64,000 nucleotides of DNA from Pseudoclavibacter endophyticus (GCF_008831085.1 NZ_WBJY01000001.1:682001-746000), one strand, 5' to 3'; positions 25,429 through 33,732 are shown, numbered from the stretch's first letter. Program-made: numbers and translations. Notes: generated from the sequence alone by a model not told the origin.

Positions 25429-26342
25429 AACTCCGGAGCCCCCTCGTTCCCATCGCTGGCATCGCCGTCGCGGCGCTCGCGCTTGCCGGCTGCGCCTCCG
25501 CCGACCCGCTCGCCGGCGGTGAGGGCGCTGACGACGGCGACGACGGTGGCGCCATCGTCATCGGCTCGCAGGACTACTACTCGAACGAGATCGTCGCCGA
25601 GATCTACGCCCAGGCGCTCGAGGCAGTCGGCTACGAGGTGCAGCGCGACTTCCGCATCGGGCAGCGCGAGGTCTACCTGCCCGAGATCGAGGCCGGGTCG
25701 ATCGACCTGTTCCCCGAGTACTCGGGACCCGTGCTGCAGTACTGGGAGCCCGACACCGAGGCGCGGCTCCCGGATGACGTCTATCACTCGCTCGTCGGGG
25801 CCATGCCCGAGGGGCTGCGGCCGCTCGACCAGGCCCCGGCGACCGATCAAGACGCGTACGCCGTGACGCGAGCGTTCGCGGAGGAGTGGAACCTGACCAC
25901 GATCGCCGACCTCGCGAACGTGACGGTTCCCCTCACGCTCGGCGCCAACAGCGAGGCGGAGAGCCGGCCGAACGGGCCGCAGGGGCTCGCCTCCGCCTAC
26001 GGGGTCGAGGCCGGCTTCGCGCCGATCGAGGACGGGGGCGGCCCGCTCACCGTGAAGGCGCTCGAGGATGGCGACATCCAGCTCGCGATCGTGTATACCT
26101 CCGACCCGTCGATCGCCGAGAACGATCTCGTCGTGCTGGAGGATCCCGAGGGCCTGTTTCTCGCATCGCACATCGTGCCGCTCGCGAGCGAACGCGTCGA
26201 CGATGAAGCGGCCGAAGTGATCAACGCCCTCAGCGCGCAGCTCACGGCCGACGAGCTCATCGCCCTCAACGCCCGCAGCGTGAACGAGGAGCTGCCGGCA
26301 GCGACGATCGCGACCGATTGGCTCGCGGAGCACGGGGCCTGA
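25425..26342 (+). CDS. Osmoprotectant ABC importer, substrate-binding lipoprotein
   Basis: A 305-residue exported lipoprotein: basic start (MKLRS), hydrophobic core and lipobox LALAGC with C23 as the lipidated residue. The mature part has the OpuCC/ProX-like opening (IVIGSQDYYSNEIVAEIYAQALEAVGYEV) and the segment AGSIDLFPEYSGPVLQYW. Aromatic residues (YY, W, Y) suitable for a quaternary-ammonium cage are present. Last gene of the operon. Ligand is probably glycine betaine, choline or carnitine by family; not determined here. Confidence 0.9.
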   Translation: MKLRSPLVPIAGIAVAALALAGCASADPLAGGEGADDGDDGGAIVIGSQDYYSNEIVAEIYAQALEAVGYEVQRDFRIGQREVYLPEIEAGSIDLFPEYSGPVLQYWEPDTEARLPDDVYHSLVGAMPEGLRPLDQAPATDQDAYAVTRAFAEEWNLTTIADLANVTVPLTLGANSEAESRPNGPQGLASAYGVEAGFAPIEDGGGPLTVKALEDGDIQLAIVYTSDPSIAENDLVVLEDPEGLFLASHIVPLASERVDDEAAEVINALSAQLTADELIALNARSVNEELPAATIATDWLAEHGA

Positions 26343-26370
26343 CAGTGGCACCACGGTCGGAGGGCGAAGC

Positions 26371-27336
26371 ATGGCGAGGCTGAAGCGCGTCAACCCGGAT
26401 CGCGACCCGGGGTGCACGCGCGTGCGTCGGGGGAGCGGGTTCAGCTACCTGCGCCCGAGCGGCGCGCGCGTCTCGCCGCGCGAGCGGGCGCGCATCGAGG
26501 CACTCGTGATCCCGCCGGCCTGGCGAGACGTGTGGATCTGCGCCAACCCGCGCGGCCACATCCAGGCCGTCGGCACCGACGAGATGGGGCGGCGGCAATA
26601 CCTGTACCACCCGGCCTGGGCGGAGCGGCGGGGCCGCGGCAAGTACGCGCGCGCGCTGCGACTGGCCGAGGCGCTTCCGGCGGCGCGCGCGAAGGTCACC
26701 GCGGCCCTGAGCGGTGACGGGATCGGCCGGGAGCGGGTGCTCGCGGCCGCCTTCCGTCTGCTCGATCGTGCAGCGCCGCGGGTGGGCTCGACGCGCGCGC
26801 TCGCGGGCAGGGGGGTCACGACGCTGCTGCGCGGCGACGCGACCGTCGAGGGCGACCGCGTGACGCTGTCGTTTCCCGGCAAGGGCGGGAAGTGGCAGCG
26901 CCTGGTCATCGACGACGCGGCGCTCGCCGAGGTCATCGGCGAGCTCGCGCGCGGCGAGCCTCGTCGCCGGCTCTTCGCATTCCGGCGAGGCCGCCGTCGG
27001 GTGCCGTTGCGGCCGCGCGACGTCAACGCCTACATCACCGAGACCGCGGGAAGCGAATTCTCGGCCAAGGACTTCCGCACGCTGCGGGGCACCACCGTCG
27101 CGGCGAGAGCGCTCGCCGATGCGAAGCGCGGCTTCGACGGGCGTCGGCCCTCCCGGCGCAAACTCGCGGCCGCCGAGCGCGACGCCGTCCGAGCGGCCGC
27201 CGGCGCGCTCGGCAACACCCCGGCGGTCGCGCGCGACGCGTACATCGATCCGCGCGTGTTTGCGCGGTTCCGCCGGGGGCGCGTGGTCGAAGACGGGGTG
27301 AGCGACGAGACGGCGCTGCGCCGGCTGCTGTCGTGA
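26371..27336 (+). CDS. DNA topoisomerase IB (eukaryote-like, bacterial)
   Basis: A 321-residue type IB topoisomerase, which relaxes supercoils through a 3'-phosphotyrosine. The N-terminal domain (GFSYLRPSGARV ... IPPAWRDVWICANPRGHIQAVGTDEMGRRQYLYHPAW) and catalytic residues R137 (RVGS), K171 (GKGGKW), R236 (KDFRTLRGTT) and nucleophile Y291 (GNTPAVARDAYIDP) fit the short bacterial/poxvirus-like branch. GGAGGG lies 6 bases before the ATG. It stands between two transporter operons as a single gene. Confidence 0.93.
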   Translation: MARLKRVNPDRDPGCTRVRRGSGFSYLRPSGARVSPRERARIEALVIPPAWRDVWICANPRGHIQAVGTDEMGRRQYLYHPAWAERRGRGKYARALRLAEALPAARAKVTAALSGDGIGRERVLAAAFRLLDRAAPRVGSTRALAGRGVTTLLRGDATVEGDRVTLSFPGKGGKWQRLVIDDAALAEVIGELARGEPRRRLFAFRRGRRRVPLRPRDVNAYITETAGSEFSAKDFRTLRGTTVAARALADAKRGFDGRRPSRRKLAAAERDAVRAAAGALGNTPAVARDAYIDPRVFARFRRGRVVEDGVSDETALRRLLS

Positions 27337-27414
27337 CGGCGGGCGCGGCCGAGGGCACCGTTGCGTCGGAGTGGATGCTGCACCGCCTCGCCTGCGGGAT
27401 GAGGCCGGAAGGGG

Positions 27415-27446
27415 TACGCTAAAAAAAGTTAGGCACGACGAACTTT
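27415..27446 (+). promoter_or_regulatory. Zn/Mn importer promoter with operator dyad
   Basis: -10 TACGCT (27415-27420) is followed at the predicted transcription start by a dyad AAAGTT-N10-AACTTT (27425-27446) in an unusually A/T-rich patch. Position and symmetry suit repression by the DtxR/MntR-type regulator encoded at the other end of the cluster. The match to any known DtxR box is only loose. Confidence 0.5.
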
Positions 27447-27468
27447 GAAATTCGGGGGTGCTTCGGCA

Positions 27469-28518
27469 GTGAAGCGGCACCGGTGGGCTCATGGCGGAGG
27501 GCCCGCGGTCGGATCGAGGATGACCCGGCTCGGCCCTGCGATCGCGTGCCTCGTCGCGCTCGCGGTCGCACTCGCCGGCTGTTCGCACGCGAACCCCGCC
27601 GGCGCGGGCGCTGCCGACGGGGCGGACGCCGCCCCCGGCACCGCGGCGGCCGACACGGGCGGCGCCGGGGCCGGCCTCGACGTCTACGCGACGACCGGCT
27701 ACCTCGCCGACGCCATCGCCAACATCGCGCCAGGGGCCACCGTCACCACCATGGTCGGGCCGGGCGGCGATCCCCACACCCACCAGCCGTCGACGCGCGA
27801 CATCGAGGCGATCCTCGACGCCGACGTCGTCTTTTGGAACGGCCTGCACCTCGAGGCGCAGATGGTCGACCAGCTCACGAGTCTCGGCGACCGCCAGCTG
27901 GCCGTGGGCGACCGGCTGCCGGACGGCGTCCTGCTCGACTGGCCCGACACCGACGCCGATGGCAACGCGCTGCACGATCCCCACGTCTGGAATAGCCCGA
28001 CGGCCTGGTCGCTCGTCGTCGGGCTCATCGCCGACAAGCTCAGCGCGCTCGATCCCTCCGACGCCGCAACATACGCCGCCAACGCCGATGCCTACGTCGC
28101 CGAGATCGCGAGCGCCGCAGAAAACGCCGAGCGGATGCTCGCGACGGTTCCCGAGCCGCGCATCCTGATCACCGGTCATGATGCCTTCAACTACTTCGGC
28201 GCGACCTACGACCTCGACGTGTACGCGACCGACTTCGTGTCGAGCGACGCGGCATTGAGCCCGCAGGAGCTCAGCGGCCTGGCCGGCCTCATCGCAGAGC
28301 ACCAGGTGCCGGTGATCTTCATGGACAACCAGGCGAATCCGCAGGCCATCACGAGCCTGCAGGAAGCCGTGCAGGCCCGGGGGTGGCAGGTCGCGGTCGC
28401 CGACGCAGAGCTGTACGCCGACTCGCTCGGCGCCGAGCCGGGCGTCGATACCTACCTCGGCGTGCTCGCGCACAACGCCGCCGCAATCGCCGACGCGCTC
28501 GGAGAGGAACCCGCATGA
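27469..28518 (+). CDS. Zn/Mn ABC importer, metal-binding lipoprotein (ZnuA/TroA family)
   Basis: A 349-residue exported metal-binding protein of the cluster 9 family. Signal peptide with lipobox VALAGC, then a Gly/Ala/Asp-rich linker and the mature domain. Candidate metal ligands are His in GDPHTHQPST, His in WNGLHLEAQ, His in ITGHDAFNYFG and Asp in IFMDNQANPQ. A His at the third position is the TroA/ZnuA pattern, whereas strict Mn binders have Glu there. The GTG at 27469 (GGGGG 11 bases upstream) is preferred; TTG 27445 or ATG 27520 are alternatives. Ends with ATGA overlap to the ATPase gene. Confidence 0.88.
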   Translation: MKRHRWAHGGGPAVGSRMTRLGPAIACLVALAVALAGCSHANPAGAGAADGADAAPGTAAADTGGAGAGLDVYATTGYLADAIANIAPGATVTTMVGPGGDPHTHQPSTRDIEAILDADVVFWNGLHLEAQMVDQLTSLGDRQLAVGDRLPDGVLLDWPDTDADGNALHDPHVWNSPTAWSLVVGLIADKLSALDPSDAATYAANADAYVAEIASAAENAERMLATVPEPRILITGHDAFNYFGATYDLDVYATDFVSSDAALSPQELSGLAGLIAEHQVPVIFMDNQANPQAITSLQEAVQARGWQVAVADAELYADSLGAEPGVDTYLGVLAHNAAAIADALGEEPA

Positions 28519-29354
28519 GCCAGCCGCCACCGCCGCAACCGCCCCGGTCGCCGGAGGCGACGTCACCCGCGACGTCGCCCGCGACACCGCCCGGGCGACC
28601 GGACGCCGAAGGCCCGCCCGCCTGCAGCATCCGCGACCTCACGGTCGCATACCGCGACGCACCCGTGCTCCGTCGCGTCGACCTCGACGTGCCGACGGGC
28701 GTCGTCATGGGCGTGGTCGGCCCGAACGGTGCCGGCAAGTCGACCCTCATCAAGGCGGCGCTCGGCCTCGTCGCCCCGCTGGCCGGGCGCGTCGAGTTCT
28801 TCGGCCGGCCGCTCGCGCGCGTCCGTCAGCGCGTCGGCTACGTGCCCCAGTCAACGAGCGTCGACTGGGATTTCCCGACGACCGCCCTCGACGTCGTCAC
28901 GATGGGCACGTACGGGCGACTCGGCTGGTTTCGCCGCGCGGGCCGCGCCGAACGACAGCGCGCGCACGAGGCGCTCGAGCAGACGGGCATGGCCGCCTTC
29001 GCGAATCGGCAGATCGGCGAGCTCTCGGGTGGACAGCGCCAGCGCGTGTTCCTCGCGCGAGCCCTGGCGCAGGCCCCCGACCTCTACATCATGGACGAGC
29101 CGTTCCAGGGCGTCGACGCGCGCAGCCAGCAGGCGATCGTCGACGTGCTGCACGGGCTGCGGGCCGACGACGCGACCGTCATCATCGTTCACCACGACCT
29201 GGTGACGGTTCGCAAGTACTGCGACCACGTGACGCTCCTGGCCGGCCGCGTCGTCGCATCCGGCCCCGTCGACGAGGCCTTCACGCTCGACGCGATCCGC
29301 GAAGCGTACGACGTCGGCGAGGGGGCCGACGGATTTCTGGCGGCGCTGTCGTGA
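28515..29354 (+). CDS. Zn/Mn ABC importer, ATP-binding protein
   Basis: A 279-residue ATPase of the metal-importer (ZnuC/MntB-like) type. After a Pro/Ser/Ala-rich N-terminal extension of about 35 residues come Walker A (GPNGAGKST), the Q-loop (YVPQSTSVDWDFPTTALDVV, typical of Zn/Mn importers), signature LSGGQRQRVFLARALA, Walker B LYIMDEPFQGVD and switch His (VHHDL). The N-terminal extension is unusual for the family and likely disordered. Confidence 0.92.
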   Translation: MSQPPPPQPPRSPEATSPATSPATPPGRPDAEGPPACSIRDLTVAYRDAPVLRRVDLDVPTGVVMGVVGPNGAGKSTLIKAALGLVAPLAGRVEFFGRPLARVRQRVGYVPQSTSVDWDFPTTALDVVTMGTYGRLGWFRRAGRAERQRAHEALEQTGMAAFANRQIGELSGGQRQRVFLARALAQAPDLYIMDEPFQGVDARSQQAIVDVLHGLRADDATVIIVHHDLVTVRKYCDHVTLLAGRVVASGPVDEAFTLDAIREAYDVGEGADGFLAALS

Positions 29355-29382
29355 TGTCCGCGCGCACGGGCGGGTGCGGGCG

Positions 29383-30336
29383 ATGAACCCGGTCGAGTTC
29401 TTCGCCGACCACACCTTTCGCATGGTGTTCTTCGGCACCGCCGTGATCGGCCTGGTCGCGGGGGCGCTCGGGTCGTTCGCCTACCTGCGCAAGCAGTCGC
29501 TCATCAGCGACGTCGTGTCGCACGCCGCGCTTCCCGGCATGCTCGTGGCGTTTCTGGCGGGCGTCGCGATCCTCGGCGCCGACGGCCGCAGCATGCTGGG
29601 CCTCGTCGTCGGCGCGGCCGTCACGGGCACGCTCGCGGCACTCGCGGCGAACGGCATCGCGCGGACGTCGAAGATCCGCATCGACACGGCCATGGCGGTC
29701 GTGCTCACGATCTTCTTCGGTGCCGGGATGCTCCTGCTGCGCGTCATCGCGAACGGCGCGTTCCCGGGCAAGGGCGGCATTCAGGACTCCCTCTTCGGCA
29801 ACGCCTCGGTCATCACGGTCGCCGACCTCGTCACGAGCGTCACGGTGGGCGCCGTCGCGATCGCGATCATGGTCGCGTGCTGGAAGGAGTTCGCGCTCCG
29901 CACCTTCGACCCCGACCACGCGGCCGTGCTCGGCGTCGGCGGCCGCGTCGTCGACACCCTCATGTTCACGACGATCGTTATCGCTACCGTCATCGGGCTG
30001 AAGGCGGTGGGCCTCGTCCTGATGGTCGCATTCGTCGTGACGCCGCCGGCCGCCGCCCGGCAGTGGACGCGCACGCTGCCCTCGACCGTCGCCCTCTCCG
30101 CCGCCTTCGGCGCGATCGGGAGCGGCGTCGGTGCATACCTCTCGATCTCACTCGGCAACGTGCCGACGGGGCCGCTCATCGTCCTTGCGCTGTTCGCGAT
30201 CCTCGTCATCTCGCTCGTGTGCTCGCCCCGCCGCAGCATCATCACGCACGCGCTCGCGCGGGCCAACGCCCGACGTTCCCTGCGCGAGGTCGCCAGGGCG
30301 CCCGCCGCCGGCGCGTCTCGGGGAGGGGCATCGTGA
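29383..30336 (+). CDS. Zn/Mn ABC importer, permease 1
   Basis: A 317-residue permease of the ABC-3 family with about eight to nine helices. Signature stretches are SFAYLRKQSLISDVVSHAALPGM and the late LKAVGLVLMVAFVVTPPAAARQWT. The ATG at 29383 is chosen; a GTG three codons upstream is possible. It follows the ATPase after 28 bases and overlaps permease 2 by GTGA, so two different permeases probably form a heterodimer. Confidence 0.9.
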   Translation: MNPVEFFADHTFRMVFFGTAVIGLVAGALGSFAYLRKQSLISDVVSHAALPGMLVAFLAGVAILGADGRSMLGLVVGAAVTGTLAALAANGIARTSKIRIDTAMAVVLTIFFGAGMLLLRVIANGAFPGKGGIQDSLFGNASVITVADLVTSVTVGAVAIAIMVACWKEFALRTFDPDHAAVLGVGGRVVDTLMFTTIVIATVIGLKAVGLVLMVAFVVTPPAAARQWTRTLPSTVALSAAFGAIGSGVGAYLSISLGNVPTGPLIVLALFAILVISLVCSPRRSIITHALARANARRSLREVARAPAAGASRGGAS

Positions 30337-31388
30337 GCTTCGTCCTCGGCACCACGCTGCTCGCCATCGTCACGGCGCTCGCCTGTGCGCTCCCGGGCGC
30401 CTTCGTCGTGCTCCGCCGCAATTCGATGCTCGTCGACGCGATCGGGCACGCGGTGCTGCCCGGCATCGTCGTCGGCTACTTCTTCACGCGCGACTTCGAG
30501 TCGCCCTGGCTCATCATCGGGGCCGCCATCGCGGGGCTCGTGGTCGTGCTCGGCAGCGAGTGGCTCTCGCAGACGGGCCTCCTCACTGGCGACGCGCCCC
30601 AGGGGCTGATCTTCCCCGCCCTGTTCAGCATCGGCGTCATCCTCGTCTCGATGAACTTCGCCAACGTGCACCTCGATACGCACACCGTTCTGGTCGGCGA
30701 CCTCAACCTCGCGGCCTTCGAGCAGTTCACGGTCGGCGGCGCCGCCGTCGGTCCCGCGTACCTCCTGCTCATGCTCGCGGTGCTCGGCGTGAACGTGGCC
30801 GTGCTCGCCCTGCTGTATCCGCGCCTCAAAGTCTCGACGTTCGACCCCGACTACGCGGCCACGCTCGGGATGCGCCCCGGGGCCGTCAACGCCACGCTCA
30901 TGTTCCTCGTCGCCGTCACCGTCACGGCCGCATTCAACGCCGCCGGAGCGATCCTCGTGGTCGCCCTCGTGATCGTGCCCGCCGCGACGGCGCACCTGCT
31001 GAGCACGAGGCTTCCCGTGACGATCGGCATCACGGCGCTGGTCGCATCCGCTGGCGCGGTCGCCGGGTTCTGGATCGCCTACTGGCTCGACGCCGCGACG
31101 AGCGCGGGCATGGCCGTGTTCTACGGCCTCGTCTTCGCGGCCGCGCTCGGGCTGTCGCGACTCGGACGCCGGCGGCGAGCCGTGCCCGTGGATCCGGGCC
31201 CGGCGGGCCCGGCGGGCTCGGTGCCCGGTGGCTCCGCGGCGGCGGGCGCGGGGGCCGCGCCATCGGCCTCCGGCGACGCGATCGTCAGCCCCGGCGCCGG
31301 CCGGACCCAGACGGCATCGGTCGCGCCGTCGCCGAGCGCCACCGGCGCATCGTCCTCGCCGACGAGCACGTCGATGGCCCCGGAATAG
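30333..31388 (+). CDS. Zn/Mn ABC importer, permease 2
   Basis: A 351-residue ABC-3 permease. Family stretches are FVVLRRNSMLVDAIGHAVLPGIV and AAGAILVVALVIVPAATAHLL. The last helix (AGMAVFYGLVFAAALGL) is followed by an extra cytoplasmic tail of about 75 residues made mostly of Pro, Gly, Ala, Ser and Thr, not usual for the family. That tail is encoded opposite the C-terminal part of the DtxR-family gene (268-bp antisense overlap). The tail may be an evolutionary run-on into the neighbour rather than a functional domain. Confidence 0.88.
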   Translation: MSFVLGTTLLAIVTALACALPGAFVVLRRNSMLVDAIGHAVLPGIVVGYFFTRDFESPWLIIGAAIAGLVVVLGSEWLSQTGLLTGDAPQGLIFPALFSIGVILVSMNFANVHLDTHTVLVGDLNLAAFEQFTVGGAAVGPAYLLLMLAVLGVNVAVLALLYPRLKVSTFDPDYAATLGMRPGAVNATLMFLVAVTVTAAFNAAGAILVVALVIVPAATAHLLSTRLPVTIGITALVASAGAVAGFWIAYWLDAATSAGMAVFYGLVFAAALGLSRLGRRRRAVPVDPGPAGPAGSVPGGSAAAGAGAAPSASGDAIVSPGAGRTQTASVAPSPSATGASSSPTSTSMAPE

Positions 31389-31966
31389 GGGGCTCCGGCT
31401 CGCACCGAGATCGATGAGCCGACCCCGATTCCGCGCTCGGTGAAGAACTGCAGCAGGCCCGCGTCGTCGTCGGCGATGCGCTCGACGACGGCGGTCGTGC
31501 CCGGCGCCAGGTCGGTGAGACGAGCCGCATCGGGCCGCACGACGGCGCCGTCCGCCGCCGGGATGGGGTCGCCGTGAGGGTCGCGGTCGGGGTGCTCGAG
31601 CAGCGCGTCGATGCGGTCGACCATGAAGTCCGACACGGCGTGCTCAAGGGTCTCGGCCTCGTCGTGGACCTGGTCCCACCGGTAACCGAGCACCTGCACG
31701 AGGAAGGTCTCGATCAGCCGGTGCCGCCGAATCATTGCAACGGCGTGCGTTCGTCCCGTCGGCGTCAGGGTCACCGCACCGTACGGCGCATGCTCCAGCA
31801 AGCCCTGTTCCGTGAGTTTGCGGACCGCATCCGACGCGGTGGGCATCTTGACGCCGACCTTCGCCGCGAGCCGCGAGGGCGTCACGGGCTCGTCGGACCA
31901 CTCCTGCAGGCTCCAGACCGACTTCAGGTAGTTCTGGCTGCTCGCCGAGAGCTCCGAAACCGACAT
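31121..31966 (-). CDS. DtxR-family metal-dependent regulator, MntR-like metal site
   Basis: A 281-residue regulator: winged HTH (about 8-70: EPVTPSRLAAKVGVKMPTASDAVRKLTEQGLLEH), metal-binding/dimer domain (about 72-140) and a C-terminal SH3-like FeoA domain (about 155-230), then an Ala/Pro/Gly tail. The segment E105-TL-E108-H109 sits where IdeR/DtxR has C102-RW-E105-H, so the iron-type Cys is replaced by Glu, as in MntR. This suggests Mn(II) sensing. The ATG at 31966 has a -10 six bases upstream; 48 codons further up are open but implausible. Probable repressor of the importer operon it overlaps. Confidence 0.88.
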   Translation of the reverse strand: MSVSELSASSQNYLKSVWSLQEWSDEPVTPSRLAAKVGVKMPTASDAVRKLTEQGLLEHAPYGAVTLTPTGRTHAVAMIRRHRLIETFLVQVLGYRWDQVHDEAETLEHAVSDFMVDRIDALLEHPDRDPHGDPIPAADGAVVRPDAARLTDLAPGTTAVVERIADDDAGLLQFFTERGIGVGSSISVRAGAPYSGAIDVLVGEDDAPVALGDGATDAVWVRPAPGLTIASPEADGAAPAPAAAEPPGTEPAGPAGPGSTGTARRRRPSRDSPSAAAKTRP

Positions 31967-31972
31967 GCCGCC

Positions 31973-31978
31973 AGGGTA
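31973..31978 (-). promoter_or_regulatory. -10 element, leaderless DtxR-family gene
   Basis: TACCCT on the minus strand (31978-31973), six bases before ATG 31966. A GTACCC/GTACCC-like doublet lies around it. Confidence 0.4.
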
Positions 31979-31991
31979 CTTGGGTACGACA

Positions 31992-32024
31992 GCGCCGAGG
32001 TGGCGCCGAGGTGGCGCCGAGGTG
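31992..32024. repeat. Tandem 11-bp repeat, three copies
   Basis: Three perfect head-to-tail copies of GCGCCGAGGTG in the region upstream of the DtxR-family gene, around its -25 to -60 zone. May be a replication-slippage repeat that varies between strains. Confidence 0.8.
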
Positions 32025-32172
32025 GGGCGCGGTGGGCAGGGGAGCGTTCGTGCGCGGGAGTGGGTCCCGGGCGGGGCGTGGGCTTTTCGAGGGACGAGAC
32101 TGACGGGCATGCCTGTGAGCGGTGTGGCGTGTGGCCTGGTCCATCGGGCCGGTGCGTCGCAGCGGTGCGATT

Positions 32173-32202
32173 TTGCATCGAGGGGTGAGCTGTGGTTATA
32201 TC
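32173..32202 (+). promoter_or_regulatory. Promoter of tRNA-Glu
   Basis: -35 TTGCAT (32173-32178), 18 bases, -10 TATATC (32197-32202). The predicted start is about 9 bases before the mature tRNA 5' end. Confidence 0.5.
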
Positions 32203-32217
32203 TACGGGTTGCTGATC

Positions 32218-32293
32218 GGCCCCATCGTTTAGCGGCCTAGGACGCCGCCCTCTCACGGCGGTAGCGCGGGTTCAAATCCCGCTGGGGTCACCA
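32218..32293 (+). tRNA. tRNA-Glu (anticodon CTC)
   Basis: Full cloverleaf: 7-bp acceptor stem GGCCCCA/TGGGGTC (one G-U), D-arm with AGCGGCCTAGGAC, anticodon stem CCGCC/GGCGG with loop CTCTCAC (anticodon CTC, reads GAG), T-arm GCGGG-TTCAAAT-CCCGC, discriminator A and an encoded CCA end. No integrase or duplicated 3' end nearby, so no sign that it serves as an integration site here. Confidence 0.97.
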
Positions 32294-32297
32294 ACGA

Positions 32298-32341
32298 AAC
32301 GGCTCGGAAAGCCCACGCTTCCCGGGCCGTTCTTCATTTTC
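32298..32341 (+). terminator. Intrinsic terminator after tRNA-Glu
   Basis: Stem of about 15 bp (AACGGCTCGGAAAGC / GCTTCCCGGGCCGTT, two wobble or mismatched pairs) with a 4-base loop, followed by a T-rich stretch TCTTCATTTT. Confidence 0.85.
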
Positions 32342-32511
32342 TGAGCGATGCCCCGACCGGGGGTCCCGCGGTGCCGCGCGTCGCGTCTGCGGGGATCGTT
32401 GAGCCCCGTGCTGTCCGCCCCGGGGAATCGGCCGGATTGACAACCCGTGCCGAGTGCTGTGCGCCGCGTGAAGCCCAGCGCTCAGTCCCGGGCCGTGGTT
32501 CACGGAAGCGG

Positions 32512-32517
32512 TAGGTT
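32512..32517 (+). promoter_or_regulatory. -10 element, leaderless serine hydrolase
   Basis: TAGGTT eight bases before ATG 32526 with no ribosome site, suggesting a leaderless mRNA. Confidence 0.4.
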
Positions 32518-32525
32518 CCCTGGCT

Positions 32526-33668
32526 ATGGGCACGTTCACAGACCTCCACCTCTTTACGGGAGCACCGCAGCTCGAGAACTTCGGTCGAATCGTCGAACTC
32601 ATGCCGACGAGGACGATGGCCCCGTCGTCCGCGCCCCTCGAGTGGCCTGTCGGTGAGCCGACGGATCTGCCCGAGACCTACGACTTCCTCGGTGAGCAGC
32701 GTTCGACCCGCCGGTACCTCGTCGATGCGGATGTTGCAGGCCTGCTTGTGCTCAAGAACGGCGAGATCCGGCACGAGTGGTACGGGCCCACGTCGGGACC
32801 GGACGTGCCGTGGCTCTCCATGTCGGTCGCCAAGAGCTTCGTCTCGCTGCTCGTCGGCATCGCCGTCGAGGCGGGGCACATCGCCTCGATCGACGATGCC
32901 ATCAGCGAGTACATCGCCGTCGAGCCGGGAACGGCGTACGACGGCGTGGCAATCCAAAGCGTGCTGCAGATGTCGTCGGGCGCCCGCTGGAACGAGGACT
33001 ACAGCGACCCCGAGGCCGACCCCCTTCGCACGGCACAGGCGGTCGCGGGCACCCCCGGGGGGCTCGACCGGCTCGTCGCGACGCTCCCGCGCGACCTGCC
33101 CGCCGACACCCTGTGCCGCTACAACTCGTGCGACACGCAGGCGCTCGCCGCGCTCGTCCGTGCCGCGACAGGACAGACCCTTGCCGATTACCTGCAGGCA
33201 AAGGTGTGCGAGCCGCTCGGGTTCACGAGCCCGGGCGCTTGGATCATCGACGCGGAGGGCGTCGACGCCGGCTTCGCGGGACTCAACCTGGTCGCCCGCG
33301 ACTACGCACGAATCGGCGAGCTGTACCGCAACGGTGGCGTGTTCGACGGCACGCGGGTGGTCTCCGCGGACTGGGTGCGGGCGAGTACGCGCGCGAACGA
33401 GCCGCACACGCAGCCGGGCGAGGTCACGGTCGGTGGGACGAGGTTGCCGGTCGGCTACGGCTACCAGTGGTGGGTTCATCCGGGTGGTCGCGGTGACTTC
33501 TCGGCAATCGGCGTTTACAACCAGTACGTGTACGTCGACCCGGGTACGCAGACGACGATCGTCATGAACTCGGCCACCCGGCTGTTCGGCTCGTCGCCCG
33601 ACCCGAGCGTCAACATGGACATTGACGTCACGAGCCTGTTCAGAGCCATCGCCGACCACGTGGCGTGA
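32526..33668 (+). CDS. Serine hydrolase, beta-lactamase class C-like
   Basis: A 380-residue member of the AmpC/penicillin-binding-protein-like serine hydrolases. The catalytic SxxK is S100-V-A-K103, the second motif is Y199-N-S201, and a late strand with HPGGRGDFSAIG replaces the KTG box, as in the EstB/6-aminohexanoate-dimer-hydrolase branch. No signal peptide, so probably cytoplasmic. Substrates in this group include esters and oligoamides; true beta-lactamase function is unlikely. Separate transcription unit before the large secretion/signalling cluster; no evident link to it. Confidence 0.88.
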   Translation: MGTFTDLHLFTGAPQLENFGRIVELMPTRTMAPSSAPLEWPVGEPTDLPETYDFLGEQRSTRRYLVDADVAGLLVLKNGEIRHEWYGPTSGPDVPWLSMSVAKSFVSLLVGIAVEAGHIASIDDAISEYIAVEPGTAYDGVAIQSVLQMSSGARWNEDYSDPEADPLRTAQAVAGTPGGLDRLVATLPRDLPADTLCRYNSCDTQALAALVRAATGQTLADYLQAKVCEPLGFTSPGAWIIDAEGVDAGFAGLNLVARDYARIGELYRNGGVFDGTRVVSADWVRASTRANEPHTQPGEVTVGGTRLPVGYGYQWWVHPGGRGDFSAIGVYNQYVYVDPGTQTTIVMNSATRLFGSSPDPSVNMDIDVTSLFRAIADHVA

Positions 33669-33732
33669 GCGTCGACGGGCGACCCGGCAACCCGCCAGGG
33701 CGCGTGTCGGTTCCCGCGCCACGCGGATGCCG

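Noticed and set aside
26266..28587. A 773-codon minus-strand open frame opposite topoisomerase IB and the metal-binding lipoprotein
   Set aside because: Both plus-strand genes have intact catalytic or binding motifs; the antisense product is Arg-rich low complexity.
32218..32293. tRNA-Glu as attachment site of an integrated element
   Set aside because: No integrase, no phage or plasmid genes and no repeated tRNA 3' end were found on either side.
32526..33668. Antibiotic-resistance beta-lactamase
   Set aside because: It has SxxK and YxN-type motifs but no signal peptide and no KTG box; it fits the EstB-like esterase/amidase branch better.
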